In this document: positions 8,758-17,621 of the stretch, piece after piece | Layout: each line of letters starts with the position of its first letter | How positions within the stretch are numbered: position 1 is the stretch's first letter | DNA from: Thermomonas sp. | GTDB taxonomy: Bacteria > Pseudomonadota > Gammaproteobacteria > Xanthomonadales > Xanthomonadaceae | Direction of reading: 5' to 3' | Assembly: GCF_019104945.1 (NCBI RefSeq) | Contig: NZ_JAHRWW010000047.1 | Coordinates: 1-33,281 of the forward strand | DNA length: 33,281 bases | The notes under the pieces: model-generated | Database searches by the model: none | Seen by the model: only the letters and a program-made list of their open reading frames with translations | Told to the model about the DNA's origin: nothing | Position numbers and translations under genes: made by a program

Positions 8758-10310
8758 ACTAAAACTCCCGAAGCATCCGATAGTTTATTTGGCTTAGCCT
8801 GATGACGAAGAGCATGGCCTTCTCCCCCATTGGCAACGTGCAAACGCACACGCAATGTCGTGCCACCTCCGGCTGTTGCTGAGATCAACACATCACCAGC
8901 GTGCTGCAACGCGCGTTCGCGCATTCCCAGTAGGCCAAACCCTTGTTTGGCGATGCCCGCATCTTCAAACGACATCCCAATACCGTTATCTGCAATTTCC
9001 AATTCAAGTCGCTGCTCATCGCGCAGTGCAATCGTCACAGCAACCCGCGTTGCTTGCGCATGGCGCACTACATTGGTCAATGCTTCTTGAATAATGCGAA
9101 ACGCGGCCATTTCAACATCTGCAGGCAACACCGGTTCACCCATTGGCAAATGCAGGGCGCACTCAATCCCTGCACGCCGCATAACGTTGGCTATGAGCCA
9201 TTCCACCGCTGATACCAAACCTGCATCCAGCGAACCTGGCCGCAGCGCCGACACAACACCGCGCATCGTGGGCAGCATTTGGTCGATCATGGTTTTGGCA
9301 TGATCAATCTGCCCCTCCAATACCGGGTCTAAATGTGCAAAGCGAATTCGCATTGCACCCAACTCCAAACGCAATGCTGTCAACAGCTGCCCCATACCAT
9401 CGTGCAACTCGCGCGAGAGTGCCAAACGCTCCCGCTCTTGTAGCGCTTCCGCGTGGGCCACCAGCTTGCGCAACTGCATCTGACTTTGACGCAGCGCAGC
9501 TTCGGTGGCCTGCCGCTGCTCTCGATCAAGACGAAGCGCCTCCACCATGCGTGCCAAAGCCAATGTTAACTGCCCCGATTCATCCGCCAGCGTGCGTGGC
9601 AAGGCGACATTCAAATTTCCTTGCGCTACATCACCCGCAAGGGCCACTGCCTTTTCCATGGGCGCCATCACACGGCGCAACGTCAAAGCGCCATACAGCC
9701 AGCCCATGAGCATTGCCACCGCTGATAGCGCAAGCACACTGTACAAAGCGTGCTCGTATTCACTTCGAATGGCTTTGACCCTGGCATTGGTCGCTGCCTC
9801 TTCGCGTTGCAGAAAATCCCCAATTGCACTGACATAGCGCCGCTGTAGCGGGATCACCACATTCAAGTAATGTGCACGCGCAGCAGTTGGCTGCTCCTGC
9901 AATAGATTAAACAGCGCATCCTGCTCTGCCCAGTAATTACCGCGTAGCGTGTCCATGCGGTCTAATGCAGCGGTGCTCTCTTGTGATGCGCGGCGAAGCT
10001 GGAACCACGCCAAGTTATCGGTTACCTCTATGCGTACTACGCGCACCTCGCGTAGCCCTGCCGGGATGCGCCCCGGCTGCAGCAGCATCTCGCCCATCAA
10101 CCTTGCGGTTTGGTTGGCCGCATCCACCAACAAATTCGCACGCTTTAGCCGAGGCAGACTTTCCTGGGTGACTTGTTCAACCTGTATATGCAAATGCCGA
10201 AGTTGCACCAGCATCACCACCACAACCACGCCCCAGAACGCCAGTAACGCGTATAGGATCCGCATTAACCGGGTTCGCATCAAAAGCGTTGGAGCAGGCG
10301 CAGCAGTCAA
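8754..10310 (-). CDS. NarX/UhpB-type sensor histidine kinase
   Basis: 518-residue membrane histidine kinase of the HisKA_3 class. TM1 is at about 19-37, followed by a helical periplasmic region of about 150 residues resembling the four-helix sensors of chemoreceptors. TM2 is at about 190-210, then HAMP (AQGNLNVAL), a coiled linker, and the phospho-accepting His303 in SRELHDGMG. The ATPase domain has the N box EALTNVVRHAQ and G boxes DNGIGM and GFGLLGMRER. The first codon is TTG at 10310, preceded by AGGGTG at good spacing; the first ATG (10280) has no visible ribosome binding site, so the TTG start is kept but is not certain. The partner is the overlapping NarL-type regulator. The signal is unknown; there is no nitrate P-box as in NarX. 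Confidence 0.88.
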   Translation of the reverse strand: MTAAPAPTLLMRTRLMRILYALLAFWGVVVVVMLVQLRHLHIQVEQVTQESLPRLKRANLLVDAANQTARLMGEMLLQPGRIPAGLREVRVVRIEVTDNLAWFQLRRASQESTAALDRMDTLRGNYWAEQDALFNLLQEQPTAARAHYLNVVIPLQRRYVSAIGDFLQREEAATNARVKAIRSEYEHALYSVLALSAVAMLMGWLYGALTLRRVMAPMEKAVALAGDVAQGNLNVALPRTLADESGQLTLALARMVEALRLDREQRQATEAALRQSQMQLRKLVAHAEALQERERLALSRELHDGMGQLLTALRLELGAMRIRFAHLDPVLEGQIDHAKTMIDQMLPTMRGVVSALRPGSLDAGLVSAVEWLIANVMRRAGIECALHLPMGEPVLPADVEMAAFRIIQEALTNVVRHAQATRVAVTIALRDEQRLELEIADNGIGMSFEDAGIAKQGFGLLGMRERALQHAGDVLISATAGGGTTLRVRLHVANGGEGHALRHQAKPNKLSDASGVLV

Positions 10311-10395
10311 AAATCACCCTGACGTAATTGCCTTATCGCCCCTTAGATTACTGTACCGATCAGTTCCAAATATGACCCACGTCAAATTTTGCGCC

Positions 10396-10410
10396 GTTGT
10401 CCGAGACAAC
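10396..10410. promoter_or_regulatory. Short perfect palindrome between the divergent kinase and cheW genes
   Basis: GTTGTC-CGA-GACAAC forms a perfect 6-bp dyad in the 259-base divergent region. There is no following T tract, so it is not an intrinsic terminator. It could be an operator, for example for the adjacent NarL-type regulator, but its sequence alone does not show this. Confidence 0.25.
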
Positions 10411-10503
10411 GCTTAATTTCCGTTCAACAAGCAAAGCCTCAGGCGTGAACCACGCCCCAGTTCCAAGCAAGACTTGCTCTTTTCCTAACCGGCAAGGCTA
10501 TAC

Positions 10504-10530
10504 TCAAGCAAATACAGTCCCTGCCGTTCA
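10504..10530 (+). promoter_or_regulatory. Candidate sigma-28 (FliA) promoter for cheW
   Basis: TCAAGCAA, an 11-base spacer, then GCCGTTCA. The enterobacterial FliA consensus is TAAAGTTT-N11-GCCGATAA, so the AAG of the -35 and the GCCG of the -10 match at exactly the consensus spacing. It lies 39 bases before the cheW ATG. Flagellar class-3 control of cheW is the usual arrangement. Confidence 0.55.
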
Positions 10531-10569
10531 CGTGGTTGCCCACGCTCTTTATCCTCATCAGGATTGACC

Positions 10570-11067
10570 ATGAACACACCTGCTGCGCAAATCAACACCG
10601 CTGGAACCATTAGTGAGTTCCTCACCTTCACCCTTGGCAAAGAAGAGTACGGTGTGGATATCCTGAAAGTTCAGGAAATTCGCGGTTACGACTCCGTCAC
10701 CCGCTTGCCCGATGCCCCCGACTACATCAAAGGCGTCATCAATCTACGCGGCACGATCGTTCCAGTGATCGACATGCGCGTGAAGTTCCGTCTTGAAGCC
10801 AAGGTGGACGCACTCACCGTGATGATCGTGCTGAACGTTGCCAACCGCGTTGTGGGCATGGTGGTAGATAGCGTGTCCGACGTAGTGCAGCTTGGTGGCG
10901 ATCAAATTCGCCAGATGCCCGAAGTAGGCACCGGCATCGACCGCCGCTACCTCACCGGCATTGGCGCACTTGAAGAACGCATGCTAATTCTGCTGGATAT
11001 CGAAGGCCTGATGACCAGCACCGATATGGGTCTCGTGGTCGATGAAGCGGCTGCGCAGGCGGCGTAA
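10570..11067 (+). CDS. cheW: Chemotaxis coupling protein CheW
   Basis: 165-residue soluble CheW that links receptors to the kinase CheA at the inner membrane. The typical sequence is seen: LTFTLGKEEYGVDILKVQEI near the N-terminus, then PDYIKGVINLRGTIVPVIDMR, and MVVDSVSDVV in the second half. The frame opens with a TTG six bases upstream, but the ATG at 10570 has AGGA at 10560-10563 with ideal spacing, so it is chosen. It is followed by a strong terminator and so appears to be monocistronic from a sigma-28 promoter. No cheA lies nearby; its partner kinase must be encoded elsewhere. Confidence 0.96.
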   Translation: MNTPAAQINTAGTISEFLTFTLGKEEYGVDILKVQEIRGYDSVTRLPDAPDYIKGVINLRGTIVPVIDMRVKFRLEAKVDALTVMIVLNVANRVVGMVVDSVSDVVQLGGDQIRQMPEVGTGIDRRYLTGIGALEERMLILLDIEGLMTSTDMGLVVDEAAAQAA

Positions 11068-11112
11068 ATAAAGCCTTACAAACGCGCAGCCAGCGCGCAC
11101 AGAGTAAACGTG

Positions 11113-11143
11113 ATGCCGGTTGCGAAACCGGCATTTTTGTTTT
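11113..11143 (+). terminator. Intrinsic terminator after cheW
   Basis: Perfect 9-bp stem ATGCCGGTT/AACCGGCAT with a 4-base loop (GCGA), followed directly by a T-rich run. It separates cheW from the MCP2 promoter. Confidence 0.85.
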
Positions 11144-11148
11144 CAATC

Positions 11149-11176
11149 ACTCGTTTTTCGACATTGCAGCCGATAC
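11149..11176 (+). promoter_or_regulatory. Candidate sigma-28 promoter for MCP2
   Basis: GCCGATAC at 11169-11176 is a 7 of 8 match to the FliA -10 element. Upstream, ACTCGTTT at 11149-11156 matches the GTTT half of the -35 with a 12-base spacer, one longer than the Escherichia coli norm. It sits 33 bases before the MCP2 start codon. Confidence 0.45.
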
Positions 11177-11209
11177 TGTCACCACGCCAGTTTTCTAACG
11201 ACATAAAAA

Positions 11210-13330
11210 ATGAATCGTTCCCGCTCTTGGCTCACTCGCTTGAATGACCTTCCGGTTAAAAGCAAACTGATTTTGCTCATTTTGATCAGTGCTATCGGCA
11301 TCGTCAGCATCGCGGTAACTGCAGCGCGCCTGCAATACCTTGACGTGAACAGCACGCGTGAAACTGCGCTGCGCATCCGCATTGAGCTAGCCAAAAGCGT
11401 TTTTGACTACTACCGCCAAGAAGCCGAGACAGGAAAGATCAGTGTCCAAGACGCCAAGCAGCAGGCACTCACGGCGCTTGGCTCGATGCACACCGAAGAC
11501 GGTGACAACTACTACTACGTGCTCAACGACAAAGCGACGATGCTGATGCACCCGGTCAATCGTGACCTAGTCGGTAAGAATCTTGATGATTACCGCCTTG
11601 AGAGCGGTGAACGCCTGTTTCATGATCAAGTGCAAGCAGCAAAAACGGGCACTGGCTTCACCACCTACTCTTGGCCCAAGCCCGGCCACGGCGATAAGCC
11701 CGTTCTGAAGAAAACCTACTCCAAATTTTATCCGGAGTGGAATTGGGTGGTGGCCACCGGCATTTACATGGACGATGTGCAAAGCCAAGCATGGCGCTTT
11801 ACTGGCCTGATGACCTTGGCCGGAGGCATTCTCATTATTCTGCTTTTGGGCATTAGCTGGTTTATTGGCGATCGCATTGTTAAACCGCTACAGCGCGCCA
11901 CCGCAACAGCGAAGGCGATTGCTGGCGGCAACCTTTCCAATACGCTGGAGCAAACATCCAACGACGAATGTGGCCAGCTTTTGGGCAGCATGCGCGTGAT
12001 GCAAGACCGCATTCTTGCAGTGCTGGCCGCATTAACAGAGATGGCGCGTCAACACGATGCTGGCACCGTTAGCTACTTGATGGACGAAAGCGCATTCCCC
12101 GGCGAGTACGGTGTGATGGTGCGCGATACCAACGCACTTGTTGACTCCCACGTAAAGGCAATCCTTGGCGCTTTAGCCATTATGAAGCGCTACTCCGTTG
12201 GCGATCTCTCTATTGATATCGACCGCCTACCTGGCGAAAAAGCAGTAATGCATGAAACCGTTGATGCGGTTAAAGCAAGTCTTTTAGGGATTAGTAACGA
12301 GATCAACCACCTTGCTGCAGCAGCAGCGAATGGCGATTTCAGCCAGCGCGGCAACGAGACGCACTACCAGTTCGTCTTCCACGATATCGTGACAAGTTTC
12401 AACCGCCTAATGACAACGGCGGAAAGCAACCTGCATCAAGTCTCTGGCGTACTCAAAGCCATCGCCGAAGGCGACCTAACTGCACGCATGGAAGGAGACT
12501 TCCACGGCGTGTTTGCGCAGATGCGTGATGACGCCAATGCCACCGTGGCCCAACTCACTAATATTGTGACCGGCATCCAGCAGGCCGCCGACCATATCAA
12601 TTCTGGGGCCAGCGAAATTGCCAGCGGCAACGATGACCTCTCGCGGCGCACCGAGCAACAAGCGGCGTCACTGGAAGAAACCGCCGCCTCAATGGAAGAA
12701 CTCACGTCTACTGTGCGCCAAAATGCAGAAAACGCCCGCAAAGCCAACCAGCAGGCACAAACTGCTGCACAAGTGGCAGCACACGGGGGTAGTGTGGTGA
12801 ATCAAGTGGTCACCACCATGCACGACATTGAAAGTTCGTCCAAAAAAATTGCCGACATCATCAGTGTGATCGACGGCATTGCCTTCCAAACCAATATCTT
12901 GGCGCTTAATGCCGCCGTAGAAGCGGCACGTGCGGGCGAACAAGGCCGTGGGTTTGCGGTGGTGGCCAGCGAAGTGCGCGCACTAGCGCAGCGCAGTGCC
13001 ACCGCAGCCAAGGAAATCAAGCAGCTCATCGAAGAATCGGTGGATAAAGTCGCCGGTGGCTCGCAGCTTGTGCAGCAAGCGGGCAACACCATGAGTGAGA
13101 TCGTTGCATCCGTCCAACGCGTTACCAGCATCATGGCTGAAATTAGCGCGGCCTCGCAGGAGCAAAGCAGCGGCATTGAACAGGTGAACCAAACCATCAC
13201 CCAGATGGATGAAACCACCCAGCAAAACGCCGCATTGGTGGAAGAAGCCACCGCCGCCGCACGCTCGATGGAAGCCCAAGCGCAGCAACTTACCCAAGCC
13301 GTGGCCGCTTTCCGTCTAGCGATGCGTTAA
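11210..13330 (+). CDS. Methyl-accepting chemotaxis protein 2 (single Cache sensor, poly-HAMP)
   Basis: 706-residue chemoreceptor. TM1 is at about 20-40 and TM2 at about 197-219. The periplasmic part is a single Cache domain (sCache_2 type), recognised by [24 protein letters not shown], the WPKPG turn and [17 protein letters not shown]. sCache_2 domains commonly bind small carboxylates, but the ligand here is unknown. HAMP-like motifs are at residues 240, 285, 331, 375 and 421, at exactly the spacings found in MCP1, MCP3 and MCP4. The Tsr-like methylation helix and a signalling tip starting at residue 559 follow. It ends RLAMR, without a CheR-binding pentapeptide. Its signalling half is closest to MCP1. 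It probably forms an operon with the downstream porin and MCP3. Confidence 0.93.
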   Translation: MNRSRSWLTRLNDLPVKSKLILLILISAIGIVSIAVTAARLQYLDVNSTRETALRIRIELAKSVFDYYRQEAETGKISVQDAKQQALTALGSMHTEDGDNYYYVLNDKATMLMHPVNRDLVGKNLDDYRLESGERLFHDQVQAAKTGTGFTTYSWPKPGHGDKPVLKKTYSKFYPEWNWVVATGIYMDDVQSQAWRFTGLMTLAGGILIILLLGISWFIGDRIVKPLQRATATAKAIAGGNLSNTLEQTSNDECGQLLGSMRVMQDRILAVLAALTEMARQHDAGTVSYLMDESAFPGEYGVMVRDTNALVDSHVKAILGALAIMKRYSVGDLSIDIDRLPGEKAVMHETVDAVKASLLGISNEINHLAAAAANGDFSQRGNETHYQFVFHDIVTSFNRLMTTAESNLHQVSGVLKAIAEGDLTARMEGDFHGVFAQMRDDANATVAQLTNIVTGIQQAADHINSGASEIASGNDDLSRRTEQQAASLEETAASMEELTSTVRQNAENARKANQQAQTAAQVAAHGGSVVNQVVTTMHDIESSSKKIADIISVIDGIAFQTNILALNAAVEAARAGEQGRGFAVVASEVRALAQRSATAAKEIKQLIEESVDKVAGGSQLVQQAGNTMSEIVASVQRVTSIMAEISAASQEQSSGIEQVNQTITQMDETTQQNAALVEEATAAARSMEAQAQQLTQAVAAFRLAMR

Positions 13331-13381
13331 CAATTTTTGTACGCTCACGCCCAGTTCTATCGCTGTCTTTTGGAGACCCCG

Positions 13382-14473
13382 ATGTATCGCTTCCGTCTGC
13401 GTCATGCCCTGCCCTGCGCCCTCGTTGCCGTCGCCCCGCTCACCGCCTTGGCGGCCGATGCCCCGTTCGATATCGCGCCCATTGCCAATATTCAATACGA
13501 ATGGGGGCAAACCGACCCAACGAACGGCCCCAGCGTGTCCGATACCGATTTCCGCCGCGCCCGCTTTGGCTTCAGCGTCAAAGGTCGTAGCAAAACTTGG
13601 CAGATGGTGTTTGACCACGACTTCGCGGATAAAACTCCACCGGATGCGTTTCTGCTGATCACCCCTTCGGACAACCAGTCCTTCCGTATTGGCCAGTTCA
13701 AGCAGCCGTTTGCGCTGGAAGACGCCATTGCCGACAAGCAAACCGCTTTTCTTGAAGCCTCCCCCGTGGGCGCTTTTGTTATTAGTCGCCGCATCGGGTT
13801 GGAATACGCCCGCTGGGGTAAGCGCGGAACGTTCAATGCGGCCGTCTTTGGCCATCGCTTAGATGGCACCAGCGACTCCCCTGGCGTCACCCTACGCAGC
13901 ACTTGGCTACTGCGCTCCAGCAAGGAAGAAAGCGCGCACATCGGCTTTAGTCTTGCCAGCGAATCACCCAGTAATGACAAGGCCAGCTTTAGTCTCAACG
14001 CTGGCACTACACTGAACAGCCTAAAAACTGCCACCACCGGCTCCATCTCCGGCGTGGATCGCATCGACCGCATGGCCGTAGAAGGCCTGTGGGTGCGCGG
14101 TGCATGGTCGCTGCAAGGTGAAATCGCCCAAGTCACTCTGCAGCGCGACCTAGGCAACATCCACGGCAGCGCAGGCGATGTGCAGCTAACTTGGTCACCC
14201 ACGGGCGATGGCCGCAACTACAAGCGCGGCGTGGCCACGGCTCCAACACCCAAAGGCCACGTTGGCTGGGAGCTTGCATTGCGCTACGGCACCATGGATC
14301 TAAACAGCGGCCCAGTGAAAGGCGGCCATACAGAAAACTGGGGCTTGGCCGCCACCTGCTACCCGCACCCTAATGTGCGCATTATTGCGAATTTGCTACA
14401 GTTCAATGGCAGCCGCATGGGGATCAGCAATAATCCATTGACGGCTGGCGTACGGCTGCAATTCACCTACTAA
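13382..14473 (+). CDS. OprP/OprO-family outer-membrane porin
   Basis: 363-residue protein with a signal peptide (cleavage likely after LAA near residue 25). The mature protein is rich in alternating amphipathic strands and ends in an aromatic residue (FTY), as beta-barrel proteins do. Family features are [41 protein letters not shown], and the C-terminal GDGRNYKRG and [14 protein letters not shown]. In Pseudomonas the family imports phosphate or pyrophosphate. The basic residues that set phosphate selectivity cannot be confirmed here. The start at 13382 (residue 16 of the longer frame) is set by TTTTGGAG just upstream. It lies 51 bases after MCP2 and 16 bases before MCP3, an unusual place for a porin. 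Confidence 0.82.
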   Translation: MYRFRLRHALPCALVAVAPLTALAADAPFDIAPIANIQYEWGQTDPTNGPSVSDTDFRRARFGFSVKGRSKTWQMVFDHDFADKTPPDAFLLITPSDNQSFRIGQFKQPFALEDAIADKQTAFLEASPVGAFVISRRIGLEYARWGKRGTFNAAVFGHRLDGTSDSPGVTLRSTWLLRSSKEESAHIGFSLASESPSNDKASFSLNAGTTLNSLKTATTGSISGVDRIDRMAVEGLWVRGAWSLQGEIAQVTLQRDLGNIHGSAGDVQLTWSPTGDGRNYKRGVATAPTPKGHVGWELALRYGTMDLNSGPVKGGHTENWGLAATCYPHPNVRIIANLLQFNGSRMGISNNPLTAGVRLQFTY

Positions 14474-14489
14474 TTTCCGGAGATCGACC

Positions 14490-16562
14490 ATGCTTCAGAA
14501 TCTCACGATCGGTAAGCGTTTGATCATCGGTTTTTCTGCACTGGCAATCTTGATTTTGATTACTGGCATTTTTGCCGCGCAGCGCATGGGCACAACACAA
14601 GATGAAGTACGGAAATTCACTTCCGTAGAAGTGCCGCAAATTCGCGCACTGGGGCAATTGGCCACCGATATTGCTGAATACCGTGTCAGCGAGCGTGGCC
14701 TTGTGGCCAGCCAAGATGACCCCGAAAAAATGGCCGAATATGGCGCTGAAATGGCTTCTGGCAGCCAATCTATCGAAAATCAGATCAAAGCCTATAAACC
14801 CTATGCAGGCGACACCAAAGACATGGCGCTGCATAAAACCATTTTGGCCAATTCAGAGAAATACTTCACTAACAGCCGCAGCATCCAAGCTGCGTTAGTA
14901 GCCGGTGACATGGCCCCTGCCAAAGCTGCAGGTGATTTACGGCAAGCCACCGCAGATGCCATCGGCAAACTGCTCGAATACCGTGTGGAATGGCTCAATA
15001 AAAATGTCGCGGAGCAAGAAGCGCGTTATCAGCGCAACCTGATGACGATTCTAGTGCTTGTACTGATTGCCCTAATTGTGGCGGGTGTTGCAGCCGTCAC
15101 AATTACACGTTCGGTTGTTCGTCCACTCCATGATGTCGTCGGCGTTGCTAACGCCGTGGCTAAAGGCAATTTCGATCAACGCCTTAGCTACGACGACCGC
15201 AGCGAAATTGGCGATCTTGCCCGCGCCATGCGCGGCATGACCGGAACCTTGCAGGAATACTCCAAGGCGCAGGCTGAGCAAGTAAATCAGTACAACGCAG
15301 GCAACGTCGATTTCACCGTGGATGAAAGCCGTTTCTCTGGTGCCTATGCACAGATGGTGGCGCAAACCAATGCCATGGTGGGCGCATTCAACGCCGATAC
15401 GCGCCATATTCTGGACATTGTTGCCGCCTATGGCAGTGGCGATCTCTCCCGTGATATCCAGCGCTTCCCGGGCGCCAAAGCCGCCGCAACCAACGCTGTA
15501 GATGCTGTCAAAGCCAGTCTGTTGGCAGTCAATGCAGAACTGAAACGGCTGGTGGACGCTGCCGTTGCCGGTGATTTCTCGCAGCGCGGCAACGCGTCGC
15601 GCTTCCGCTTTGTGTATGCCGAACTGATCGAAGGCTTAAATGCACTGATGACCACCGCCGACCATGGCATCAGTGAAGTGGGTGAAGTGCTTTCCTCCGT
15701 GGCCGACGGCAATTTGACCCGCCGTATCGACACCCAGCTTCCAGGCCGCTTTGGCGAACTGGCCGACGACACCAACCGCACCGTGGCCCACCTCACCGAT
15801 ATCGTGGGGCAAATTCGTACGGGTAGCGAATCCATCAATTCCGCCGCTGCAGAAATCGCCCGCGGTAATGAAGACCTTTCGCGTCGTACCGAACAGCAGG
15901 CGGCAGCGCTGGAAGAAACCGCCTCGTCAATGGAAGAACTGACCTCCACCGTGCGTCAAAACGCCGACAATGCCCGCCAGGCCAATCAGCTCGCACAAGG
16001 CGCGGCCAACGTCGCCTCTGAGGGCGGCGCTGTGGTGGAAAAAGTTGTCACCACGATGAGCGCCATCGAAGCTTCATCAAAGAAGATCGCCGACATCATC
16101 ACCGTAATCGACGGTATCGCCTTCCAAACCAATATCCTAGCGCTGAACGCTGCTGTAGAAGCCGCGCGTGCAGGTGAGCAAGGGCGCGGGTTTGCAGTGG
16201 TGGCAGGTGAAGTGCGCGCACTGGCGCAGCGCAGCGCAGGCGCCGCCAAGGAAATCAAACAACTGATCGAAGAGTCGGTGGACAAAGTGGACGAAGGCTC
16301 CACCCTCGTGCGACAGGCAGGCGGCACCATGAGCGAAATTGTGACTTCAGTGCAGCGTGTGACCGACATCATGGCCGATATTTCTGCCGCCTCGCAGGAG
16401 CAAAGCTCCGGCATCGAACAGGTCAACCAAGCCATCACCCAAATGGACGAAGGCACCCAGCAGAATGCCGCGCTGGTGGAAGAAGCATTCGCCGCCGCGC
16501 AAAGCATGGAGCAGCAGGCAGAACAACTCGTGGGCGTGGTGGCAGCCTTCCGTACCCGTTAA
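14490..16562 (+). CDS. Methyl-accepting chemotaxis protein 3 (4-helix-bundle type sensor, poly-HAMP)
   Basis: 690-residue chemoreceptor. TM1 is at about 11-30, followed by a helical periplasmic region of about 150 residues (4HB_MCP type; [22 protein letters not shown]) and TM2 at about 184-206. HAMP and HAMP-like motifs are at residues 226, 271, 317, 361 and 407. The methylation helix is [19 protein letters not shown], and the signalling tip starts at residue 545. It ends AFRTR with no tether pentapeptide. GGAG lies 9 bases before the ATG. It starts 16 bases after the porin, which suggests co-expression and perhaps a shared substrate (inference). The signalling region is closest to MCP4 ([26 protein letters not shown]). 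Confidence 0.93.
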   Translation: MLQNLTIGKRLIIGFSALAILILITGIFAAQRMGTTQDEVRKFTSVEVPQIRALGQLATDIAEYRVSERGLVASQDDPEKMAEYGAEMASGSQSIENQIKAYKPYAGDTKDMALHKTILANSEKYFTNSRSIQAALVAGDMAPAKAAGDLRQATADAIGKLLEYRVEWLNKNVAEQEARYQRNLMTILVLVLIALIVAGVAAVTITRSVVRPLHDVVGVANAVAKGNFDQRLSYDDRSEIGDLARAMRGMTGTLQEYSKAQAEQVNQYNAGNVDFTVDESRFSGAYAQMVAQTNAMVGAFNADTRHILDIVAAYGSGDLSRDIQRFPGAKAAATNAVDAVKASLLAVNAELKRLVDAAVAGDFSQRGNASRFRFVYAELIEGLNALMTTADHGISEVGEVLSSVADGNLTRRIDTQLPGRFGELADDTNRTVAHLTDIVGQIRTGSESINSAAAEIARGNEDLSRRTEQQAAALEETASSMEELTSTVRQNADNARQANQLAQGAANVASEGGAVVEKVVTTMSAIEASSKKIADIITVIDGIAFQTNILALNAAVEAARAGEQGRGFAVVAGEVRALAQRSAGAAKEIKQLIEESVDKVDEGSTLVRQAGGTMSEIVTSVQRVTDIMADISAASQEQSSGIEQVNQAITQMDEGTQQNAALVEEAFAAAQSMEQQAEQLVGVVAAFRTR

Positions 16563-16580
16563 TCTTTCCTCTTCCCCACA

Positions 16581-16614
16581 AACAAAAAACGCGCCCGTCG
16601 GCGCGTTTTTTGTT
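16581..16614. terminator. Bidirectional terminator between MCP3 and the TonB_C genes
   Basis: Perfect 15-bp inverted repeat AACAAAAAACGCGCC / GGCGCGTTTTTTGTT around a CGTC loop. The A and T runs flank a GC-rich core, so it works in both directions and serves the converging MCP3 and TonB_C genes. Confidence 0.92.
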
Positions 16615-16632
16615 ATCTCGGTACTGTGCGGT

Positions 16633-16947
16633 TCAGAGCTTGAATTCCAGCTTGACTCTGCCGTTTTTCTCACCCGGTGCAAACTCCCACTGCTTCACCG
16701 CCTTAACAGCCGAAGCAACGAAGGTGCGCCCAGGTTTTGCGTCCACAACCGACACGTCGGTTACTTTGCCATCTGGCCCCACGGCATACTCTACTTCCAC
16801 ATAGCCCGTGGTACCAGCACGCGCCGCTTCTGGCGGATAAACAGGGTCCACACGCTTGGTGGGGTTACCCGCCACCACTGGAACAGACACCAGCACCGCC
16901 GCAGCCACTGCGATAGGCACCAAGAAACGCTGAAAATGTCGGTTCAT
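16633..16947 (-). CDS. Small periplasmic TonB C-terminal-domain protein (copy 1)
   Basis: 104-residue protein made only of a signal peptide (about residues 1-26, ending VVAG) and a TonB_C domain (RVDPVYPPEAARAGTTGYVEVEY, DGKV, VKQWEFAPG). It lacks the membrane anchor and Pro-rich spacer of full TonB, so it is not an ordinary energy transducer; proteins of this size are frequent in Xanthomonadales and their role is unclear. The frame opens with TTG-ATC before the ATG at 16947. The ATG is chosen because AAGGAG lies 7 bases before it, and it gives the same length as the paralogue. It lies 123 bases downstream of a close paralogue. Confidence 0.82.
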   Translation of the reverse strand: MNRHFQRFLVPIAVAAAVLVSVPVVAGNPTKRVDPVYPPEAARAGTTGYVEVEYAVGPDGKVTDVSVVDAKPGRTFVASAVKAVKQWEFAPGEKNGRVKLEFKL

Positions 16948-17070
16948 GATCAATCTCCTTCAACAAACGCGCCAATAGCGCTTTCAATATGGCATCGGCT
17001 AAAACTACACCATCTTGAGGCTAAACCTACGTTAGTTTGCCGATTTGAGCAGCCGATCACACCCTAAAAA

Positions 17071-17385
17071 TTACTGTTTGAATTCCAGCTTGATCTTGCC
17101 ATTGGAAGCACCTGGTGCGAACACCCACTGCTTCATCGCCTTCACCGCCGCTGGAACAAAGATACGGCCCGGCTTGGCGTCCACCACCGATACGTCCGAC
17201 ACCTTACCATCGGCTGCTACGGTGTATTCAAGCTCGACATAGCCGGTTGTGCCTGCACGTGCGGCTTCAGCCGGATACACTGGGTCAACCCGCTTGATCG
17301 GGCTATTGGCTGCAGCCGGAAGAGAAAGCCCAACCGCAAGAGCAGCGGCAGTGAACACCAAGGAACCACGGAAGGAACGACGCAT
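17071..17385 (-). CDS. Small periplasmic TonB C-terminal-domain protein (copy 2)
   Basis: 104 residues: a signal peptide (about 1-26, ending AAAN) followed by a TonB_C domain (IKRVDPVYPAEAARAGTTGYV, VVDAKPGR, MKQWVFAPG). It is strikingly similar along its whole length to copy 1 just downstream, so the two are a tandem duplication. AGAGGTG precedes the ATG. There is no N-terminal TonB anchor or Pro-rich region. The gene is divergent from MCP4. Any role in TonB-dependent transport, or in supplying the OprP-type porin with partners, is speculation. Confidence 0.82.
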   Translation of the reverse strand: MRRSFRGSLVFTAAALAVGLSLPAAANSPIKRVDPVYPAEAARAGTTGYVELEYTVAADGKVSDVSVVDAKPGRIFVPAAVKAMKQWVFAPGASNGKIKLEFKQ

Positions 17386-17547
17386 GGGAACACCTCTATG
17401 AGAAAAGTCATGTGCAATTACGCACCGGTAGGCATAGGATCAAGCAAAACCTCCGCCCATTAAGGAACCCCACCTGAACACTGCGCGTTCTGCGGCCTGC
17501 ATCACGGCGAAAACTTGCCGTAGTTCGCAAACTTGCACTCTGTTTTC

Positions 17548-17574
17548 CTAAGTTTTCCCCACTTACGCCGTTAG
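17548..17574 (+). promoter_or_regulatory. Candidate sigma-28 promoter for MCP4
   Basis: CTAAGTTT, an 11-base spacer, then GCCGTTAG. Each half matches 6 of 8 positions of the FliA consensus at the consensus spacing, making this the best of the four candidates. It lies 47 bases before the MCP4 ATG, inside the 236-base divergent gap with the TonB_C gene, in which I see nothing else. Confidence 0.65.
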
Positions 17575-17621
17575 TAGTGGAAGATAGCCCCAATTAAGCG
17601 CGTATTCACAGGATTCTCGCA

